DNA of 64,000 bases, taken from Rhododendron vialii (taxonomy: Eukaryota > Streptophyta > Magnoliopsida > Ericales > Ericaceae). Made by a program: the position numbers and the translations under genes. The notes beneath the pieces were generated by a model. The model saw nothing but the letters and a program-made list of their open reading frames with translations, searched no databases and had not been told where the DNA came from. Shown in pieces: positions 58,401 through 64,000 of this stretch (positions are counted from its first letter, which is position 1; each line of letters starts with the position of its first letter). The stretch spans positions 22,165,352 through 22,229,351 of the forward strand of contig NC_080562.1 in assembly GCF_030253575.1 (NCBI RefSeq), in the 5' to 3' direction.

Positions 58401-60050
58401 TAGAGTGATTAAGAGAGTTATGGAAATTAAGAAGCAAGATTTGAGATTGGCGCAGTAGGCATCGCAAGCGGTGGTGAGGGTGAAAGGGAAGAGGTTGTGG
58501 AGGCGCGAGTAGCTACCGGCGGCGTATCCGAGTACGCTTCCGACGCCGCTGAAGAACGAGAAGAAGGCGTTGGCGTTGCGCATCTTCTGCTGGCTGTGGC
58601 CTGGTGGTGTTGGAAAAATTAGTAAGATAATGCACAATTTCTAGCAAATCAAATATATAAACTACTCTTCCATTCCTAATTTTTGTGATACCATTCCATT
58701 TCTAATTTTTGAAATACTATTCCATTTTGGATGTTATGTCCCTCTTGAAACATCAAAAAGCTAAAATAGGTAAGTTTCTAAAATTGTCCTTGTAAATATG
58801 TGTTACAATATTATCTAATTATTGTACTCTCTCCGTTCTATTTTCAATGGTCCTTATTTTGTTGGTCTTTTTTATGTTTTTTATTTATATTTTTCAGTAT
58901 AAATCTTGAAAAATATGTAATATTGATCTTATTTGATATATTTCGATTAGTTCTATAATACAAAATTTTCAAAATTATAAAAAATATTATAAATTAAAAT
59001 ATATAAGCAATTAAAAAATGACAAGCAATTCAAAAGTGGACAATGAAAATAGGACAAAATAAGTATTATAAATGACTTAATGCAACGAGTAGTTTTGAAA
59101 AATGACATGTTAAGATTTTATTTTATTTTATTACCAAAATGGTGGGAGGGAGCAACCAGCGTAGGGACTTGCTAGCTGTCGATAGAATGTCTGGTTCGAG
59201 CCATAGTTATCGTCTGGAAGGGCGGACTGTCACCATGACACTACCTGGTGCACAACTGACATAAGTTCTCCCCTCAATGGTCTAAAGACTTATCCGCAGA
59301 CGTGAGGCCAAGTCACGTACCAAGACTCGAACCCACGTCTCCGTCGAGGAGGATAGTGAACCCTATCAACTGGACTACCACCTAAGCGGTGACATGTTAA
59401 GATTTGATGTTATTGCAATCGTTACATATACTTTTAAAAAATTGAAATACATGAGGGACTAATAAAGGAACGAGGGAGTAAAAAAGTGAAGTACAACACT
59501 ACTCATAAAAACACAACACCTGACCTGAGAGGTCGGAGAGGAAAGCCCGGCAGGGTGACATCAGCAGGTTGTTGGCCACGTCAAGGATCCAGAACCCCAC
59601 CACGAAGATCACGATGGCGCGCGGTTTGGCGCCGTGGCCGATAGGGTCACCGGAGGCCCGGCCGATATCGGCGGCGAAGCCGATGAGGATGACGGAGACC
59701 GCGACGAGGGCGGCAGCGGTGGCAATGAAGGGGCGGCGTCGGCCGAATCTGGAGGTGCACTGGTCGCTGTAGTGGCCGGCGAGGGGCTGGACTACCATGC
59801 CGGAGATGGGGCCACAGAGCCATATGAAGGAGGCCCACTTGTGTGGGATTCCTAAGAATTGGACGTAGGGTGTTAGGAGGGAAAACTGGAGTGCCCAACC
59901 GAATTGGACCCCTGCGCCTATTGACGCTACCGCGACTATCTTACGCATGGGCGCAGATTGCGGTAGTGGTGGTTGTCGTTGTAGTTCCGTAGACATAGGA
60001 GGGTATCTCCAGTTTTCCTTTCCATTTTCCACACTCACACCACCCTCCAT
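52413..60050 (-). CDS. Sucrose/H+ symporter (SUT/SUC type I), 5 exons, intact
   Basis: The coding sequence is complement(join(52413..52589,56511..56554,56658..56721,57864..58600,59525..60050)), 515 residues, all introns GT/AG and frame kept. It is a 12-helix major-facilitator protein that takes up sucrose with a proton at the plasma membrane, mainly for phloem loading. Visible marks: [20 protein letters not shown] and [18 protein letters not shown] with the sucrose-site His; [26 protein letters not shown] with the key Arg; [30 protein letters not shown] near the C-terminus. It fits the type I (SUC2-like) clade but is divergent (NLLMSPCRA for the usual [22 protein letters not shown]). The start at 60050 precedes a typical short hydrophilic N-terminus. 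Intron 4 (3.9 kb) and intron 1 carry insertions. Intron stretches 54718-56510 and 56722-57660 show no other gene. Confidence 0.93.
53690..54545. repeat. GTGAATTC minisatellite with inverted flanks, in SUC intron 4
   Basis: From about 53812 to 54450 units such as GTGTGAATTCTGTCAAATAG GG and GTGAATTCTATTTTTAGG alternate some 25 times with drift. On the left, 53690-53800 repeats TTGGAAGTCTTGGTGGATCTC-like units; on the right, 54455-54545 has the same units inverted (GAAATCCACTAGGACTTC). This gives a symmetric unit that may be one transposable element, but terminal repeats and a duplication were not fixed. Confidence 0.7.
54588..54717 (+). pseudogene. Hexokinase-like first-exon fragment
   Basis: The plus strand reads [20 protein letters not shown], then [23 protein letters not shown] before a GT donor at 54718. 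Plant mitochondria-anchored hexokinases begin with a short hydrophobic anchor (VCAAA...ALVV) followed by RHRMRSSGKWARAMAILKEFE, the same order. No ATG of the usual MGKV form is in frame and no second exon follows, so it is a captured or inserted scrap inside the opposite-strand intron. The family call is moderate because only about 43 residues are present. Confidence 0.45.
57661..57775. mobile_element. Small foldback element in SUC intron 2
   Basis: TACTTCAAAAATTGATGGAG AGG on the left pairs with the inverse of CCTCCATCAATTTTTGGAGT on the right around about 30 bases. It is a MITE-like hairpin 90 bases from the donor of exon 2. Confidence 0.6.
58827..59063. mobile_element. Stowaway-like MITE in SUC intron 1
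   Basis: The ends are CTCTCTCCGTTCTATTTTCA and, inverted, CTTATTTTGTCCTATTTTCA, next to TA on each side. It is about 237 bases long and non-coding. Confidence 0.65.
59119..59389 (-). mobile_element. tRNA-derived SINE with 16-base target duplication, SUC intron 1
   Basis: Read on the minus strand from 59389: CCGCTTAGGTGGTAGTCCAG T (box A region), then GTGGGTTCGAGTCTTGG (box B), a tRNA-unrelated body, and a tail of AAAAT repeats. Direct copies of TGACATGTTAAGATTT flank it (59103-59118 and 59390-59405). All hallmarks of a SINE are present. The exact duplication suggests a rather recent insertion. It lies in the same orientation as the host gene. Confidence 0.92.
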
Positions 60051-60136
60051 ATTATGATCTCTCTCTCCAACTTTGCAGTTATGTTGTTCTATCCTTACGT
60101 ACAGTGAATTGATTGTATTTACACCACAAAGGAGTG

Positions 60137-60145
60137 CTATTTAAA
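60137..60145 (-). promoter_or_regulatory. Candidate TATA box of the sucrose transporter
   Basis: On the minus strand TTTAAATAG lies about 90 bases before the ATG at 60050, followed by a CT-rich leader (ATCTCTCTCTCC). The position fits a TATA box with a short 5' UTR, but it is a motif only. Confidence 0.4.
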
Positions 60146-60535
60146 GGGTCTTGAGGGGTGGGGTGAGTTTGTTTCTCATTTTAAGGCACCGGACACAACA
60201 CAAATACTCCTATTATTTAAAGGGTTAGGTTTTGGGGGGCCCGACGAGTCACACATATATTATTATGTATATGTTTTACATGTATGTGAGAAATTATGTT
60301 TTATGTTATGTTTGAATTATTAATTGTGCACGTAGCATTGTTGACTAGTAAGTAGAGAATTTCCAAACGTGACGTTAATGGAATCCAGCAATTATTGAGG
60401 GAGCCCACGCGGGATGTGTGGATGAAGAAGGAAGTAGCAGTTGGCACTCCCAGTCTTCCTTTCTGGTAGGTAGGAAACCGTAACTCTAAAACAAACTGGT
60501 CGACTCACACAACAATTAATATCCGCTAGTATTTT

Positions 60536-61175
60536 GGTAGGTAAAGTCCATTTTGACCCTTGTGGTTATCGCTATGTGCAGATATTTTTTTATGGTTCAA
60601 AATTAACCACATAGCATACATGTAGTTTTGAAAATGTGCGGATAGACTCTCTGCCATCATTTTTCCATTTATATTAACGGACACAACATTAAAAAACCGA
60701 TTTACCCTTATCATGTCCCTTGATTCTTCTTCTTTTTTAAATCTAACAACACCATTCCTTATACCAAAAATTGAATCCAAACCGTTGATATTATAAATTT
60801 TGACGAGTACTACATCTATGCCAAAATTCAAGTCAATCAAAAAATGAAAGGATCATGGTCGAATCGATTTTGTTATGAAATTAAAATTTCAAATTTGAAT
60901 TTACTAAAAATTAGATCACTGGGTTATAGATATCTGATCGAGATGATTTTTTACAGAGATACTCTATTCTTTATTTAATACATTATAAACGATTCAGATT
61001 ACATTCTAGAAGCGTGTGAGATACACATCTGTTAATATGGATGGAAAACATGACAGTAAGGGATCTATCCGTACATTTTTAAAACCACAGGTATGTTATG
61101 TGGTCAATTTTGAACTAAGAGAGGATATCCGCACATGGCGATAACCACAAGAGGTGAAAGTGGACTTTGCCCTTA
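60536..61175. mobile_element. Long-TIR non-autonomous element upstream of SUC
   Basis: The left side GTAAAGTCCATTTTGACCC and the right side inverted (GCAAAGTCCACTTTCACC) stay alike through TTGTGGTTATCGC(C/T)ATGTGC, CAAAATT(A/G)ACCACATA and AATGTNCGGATAGA, roughly 140 bases in all. No clean target duplication was found. The long TIRs suggest a Mutator-type element. It is about 490 bases upstream of the SUC ATG. Confidence 0.65.
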
Positions 61176-61343
61176 AAAAAACATCAAAGAGAAACAAATT
61201 GTAGCTAGAAGATTCATGTTCAAACGGCTCATGTAGTATACGAGTTCGATAAATGTATCAAACATAGATATAATAATATCCAAAAAAAAAAACATTTGTC
61301 TATACATACATGCATCATACTTTTCCAAACCACGTTCATGAGT

Positions 61344-61574
61344 AAATACTTAAAAATGTTTTTATAGACGTTTTGCAAACATATTGGGGTAACAACTTTT
61401 CTTCAGACAATTATTTTCAGTTTTTATTTTTTATTTTTTTTTTGTGTAATGGAAATTCAATTAAATACTTAAAATGTTTTTATAGACGTTTTGCAAACAT
61501 ATTGGGGTAACAACTTTTCTTCAGATGATTATTTTCAGTTTTTTTTTTTTTTTTTTGGTGTAATGGAAATTCAA
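61344..61574. repeat. 119-base direct tandem duplication
   Basis: AAATACTTAAAAATG...TTTTGCAAACATATTGGGG T...GTGTAATGGAAATTCAAT occurs twice back to back, differing mainly in A/T run lengths. Confidence 0.9.
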
Positions 61575-61584
61575 TAGGGATGTA

Positions 61585-61856
61585 CTCCCTCCGTTCCTTT
61601 TTAAGTGTCCTGCTTCATAACTCCAACTTATTAAAAAGACATCATCATTACACCTTTCACATCAACTTTTTTCTCTACTTTCCCTACTTACCCATCATCA
61701 TTACACTTTTACTCATTAACTTTTCAAAATGAAATCTACTTTTAGGGGCAAAATAGACAATGCACCAACTTTTACCCTACTAACTTTACAAAATGGACAC
61801 TTATTAAGGGACAATCCAAAATAAAATACTGAACACAAAAAAAGAGACGGAGAGAG
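61585..61856. mobile_element. Stowaway-like MITE
   Basis: The ends are CTCCCTCCGTTCCTTTTTAA and, inverted, CTCTCTCCGTCTCTTTTTTT, flanked by TA. It is 272 bases long and non-coding. Confidence 0.8.
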
Positions 61857-61999
61857 TAATTTTTAATCAACATATATAGAAGGAACCCATGTTTTAAACT
61901 CAGCTTACGCAAGCCTAGAGTTTCGGGCTGGCCTTAAATGTGGAGAGGCGATAGTAGTTTGTACTACGAATGATTTATTAAGTCTACACACCAGGAAAC

Positions 62000-62347
62000 C
62001 AGCCCATGCCCCAACCCAGGATAGATGACATCATCTCAAAACGACATCGTTTTGGGCGTCCAAAAAAAAAAAAAACCCAAATTTTCCTCAAACCAGTCGG
62101 CCAACGACTGCGAGAGAGAGAATAGAAGAAGAAGAGGAAGAGGCGGAGGAGGGGGACACCACTGCCAACCCAAACCACCGCCGACCACCACCGCTGAAGA
62201 AACCAACGAAGAAGACGCCTCCACGATCGCCGACCACCACCACCACCAACGTACGCCGACGAGCTTCGAACCACAATCACTGATATTGATTTCGAACGCT
62301 CAAGAAGGTCTCAACCACCACCGCCGCCGCCATACGCCAACGAAGGT
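62000..62347 (+). other. Leader or first-exon-like region
   Basis: GC- and CCACC-rich sequence with a 120-residue low-complexity frame (His/Pro/Arg-rich) runs up to CGAAG followed by GTATCT and a CT run, which looks like an exon end and donor. It could be the 5' UTR exon of the gene relic to the right, but no conserved protein is encoded. Sequence from 62348 to 63027 looks like intron, with no recognised exon. Confidence 0.35.
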
Positions 62348-63027
62348 ATCTCTCTCTCTCTCTCTCTCGAACACTGGTATCAATTGAACTAGGGTTCCAA
62401 TTTCAATTTGTAAATATTGGGGATTTTTGCACAAAAAAATAGGGTTCCAATTTTACTGAAAGACTGAGGTTAAATGGAGCAAAATACCGCAACCCACCTA
62501 CATTCTCACCTCACAATCAACAATTCGTGAGTTTGTTAGGTTCGAGCATTCAGTGATTTTAATTGGATGCGCATACTTCTCAGTTCTCACTGATAATGCG
62601 CCATGATTACCTGCTTTGGTTAATTTGTAGGAGTAAGGTTTCCTTGAGTAAAATTCTCCAACAACTTGACTGCGACCTTTTTCTTTACTTGTCTAGTCAA
62701 AATGCCTTGTTTGTAGTTTATACATGGGCGTTAACTACCAGATGTGGAAGATTCGTGCTGTTCTTTGAGAAAGCAGCCTATGGAGCTTGATTATGCATGA
62801 TTACTGAAGTATGCCCTGGTCTCCTAACCTTTTTCCCAAGGCAGTGCTACCTGATTCCGTTGCTTTAACTTCTATATATCTATTTTGCCTCGCATCTCTA
62901 ATGCTTATCATTTTTTGAACTTTTCTTTAGTTCATAACTCATTTCCCTGCTTTTGTTTAAAAGAGAGAAAATTTCAGGTCCAGCGCAACCTCCTTAGGGG
63001 TGCAATCTCAGTTGATTTCTCTTGCAG

Positions 63028-64000
63028 GAATAATTAGAGCTATTGATCCAAAGCTTCATGAACACCTTCGTATGGGTTGATCCTGTTAGATGTTATTCTC
63101 TCGTTTTTATTGGGTGCGATATGCAATCAAGTCTCTGAATTTTGTCATGGTTATTTTTACTTGTACCTCCACAGTCTGAGGAGGATTACTTTAAGAAAGC
63201 TCATATCAGATTTTCCCATAATCTTTATATTCGGAGTACCAAATTTATTCTCCAAAATAGAGGAAAAAGAGGATGGGTTTGAGTAGCTCATATCAGATAC
63301 ACTTTTTTTTTTTATTGGCATTGAATGATACACTATTAGCCAATATTAGCTCAACATAAGTACTCTGAAATACATTTATTCTATGGCTTTGGCTCTAGTG
63401 CCCTGACCATTAAAACATGGCTTTGTATTTTCGAACTTCTGATATTTCGATTTTGCAGAGGAACTAAATGGTGGGCAGTATCTGTTTGCACTCCATATGC
63501 TGATGGTACTTTTCCGGAGAGAGTTGTCAATTGTAGATGCGCTGTACCTTTGGGAGGTAAGGAAAATCTCTTTCCTTGTTTGATTAGTCCATTAAATACA
63601 ATTTTTCTATTCATTTACAGAAGATCCATTGTTCTGAGAGCCTTGACAAGAGATCAAAGCCAACGATTTTCAGTGGTCGTATGTGCCTATGTGGTTGTAT
63701 GTTGGGAGCCTTTTTGCCTTTCTATTGATAGGTTCATATTTTCAGGTGATGTGGGCAATGGAATATAATCCAAACATCTCTTCATTATATGAGGTTTCAA
63801 GGTCTAGATCAAATGTGGCACCAAATGAAAATGTTGTATCCAGAATGGATATTAAGCAGCTGAAGCAATATGGGAAATATGAGAGAAAACTTATAAAGAC
63901 TGGACACGGGGACTAAAAGAGCGCCCTCGTAGTTTTCCTCTTTTCAAGTGTCATTGAGGCCAAGAAAAAACGACTTCTGAAAAAAGCTAAAGGTCCAGAC
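63028..64000 (+). pseudogene. TBC/Rab-GAP domain protein relic (runs off right edge)
   Basis: The exons are 63028-63069 (IIRAIDPKLHEHL), 63459-63556 (ELNGGQYLFALHMLMVLFRR ELSIVDALYLWE) and 63746 onward (VMWAMEYNPNISSLYE, then LKQYGKYERKLIKTGHGD), with correct AG/GT borders and phase. This is the C-terminal half of the TBC domain of plant Ypt/Rab GTPase-activating proteins, which switch off Rab GTPases in membrane traffic. After GHGD comes TAA where relatives have a Gln codon; the same frame then continues KSALVVFLFSSVIEAKKKRL to the window end. Upstream TBC exons with the catalytic Arg are not found within 1 kb. So it is truncated at the 5' side and carries one stop. Confidence 0.75.

Noticed and set aside
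52413-60050. The sucrose transporter as a pseudogene, because of its long, transposon-filled introns
   Set aside because: All five exons splice in frame to 515 residues with the key His, Arg, Asp and Glu positions kept, so it reads as an intact gene.
62025-62387. A 120-codon His/Pro-rich frame
   Set aside because: Low-complexity CCACC-type leader; no conserved protein. Kept only as a leader or first-exon-like region.

Overview
The window is nuclear DNA of a flowering plant, most likely a eudicot. It is AT-rich, its genes have GT/AG introns, and its families are plant ones: a sucrose transporter, SGR6, an OVATE domain, ABCC, DUF4283 LINEs, Stowaway and PIF/Harbinger elements. I see no bacterial, organellar or rRNA signal. 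Only one host gene looks whole: a sucrose/H+ symporter of 515 residues on the minus strand (52413-60050, five exons). The other complete coding unit belongs to a transposon: a PIF/Harbinger element (9356-13720) with both terminal inverted repeats, a TTA target duplication, a three-exon DDE transposase and a Myb-like protein.

Most of the rest is relics of host genes that kept their introns, mixed with mobile DNA. From left to right: an inverted copy of a repeated module (1-1245); a YJU2/CWC16 splicing-factor relic (4339-5844); a copia-like LTR (7080-7585); a Werner-like exonuclease scrap (8175-8335); the Harbinger element; a Ty3/gypsy fossil (about 14598-17450); small TIR elements (18957-20374); an RPA70-C-like zinc-ribbon relic (20533-21665); tandem repeats and an unidentified gene scrap (24640-26018); and another TIR element (26520-27056).

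The centre (28296-48680) is bracketed by two direct copies of the module found inverted at the left edge. Between them lie a SKI2 RNA-helicase relic (30358-31077), a LINE whose 5' half is inverted (about 31700-35150), a Harbinger-like element carrying an OVATE domain (35206-36160), and a relic of SHOOT GRAVITROPISM 6 spread over 10 kb (37856-48045). The SGR6 introns hold hAT-like and Mutator-like elements and a minisatellite. An ABCC-transporter relic abuts the last module copy (48690-49057).

On the right, the sucrose transporter carries several insertions in its introns: a SINE with a 16-base target duplication, a Stowaway-like MITE, a foldback element, a GTGAATTC minisatellite and a hexokinase-like first exon. 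MITEs and a long-TIR element sit upstream of it. The window ends inside a TBC/Rab-GAP relic with an in-frame stop. The genes form no common pathway. The theme is gene fragments caught among transposons, and the OVATE-carrying element is the clearest case of capture. All assignments rest on reading translations against remembered families; no database search was run.
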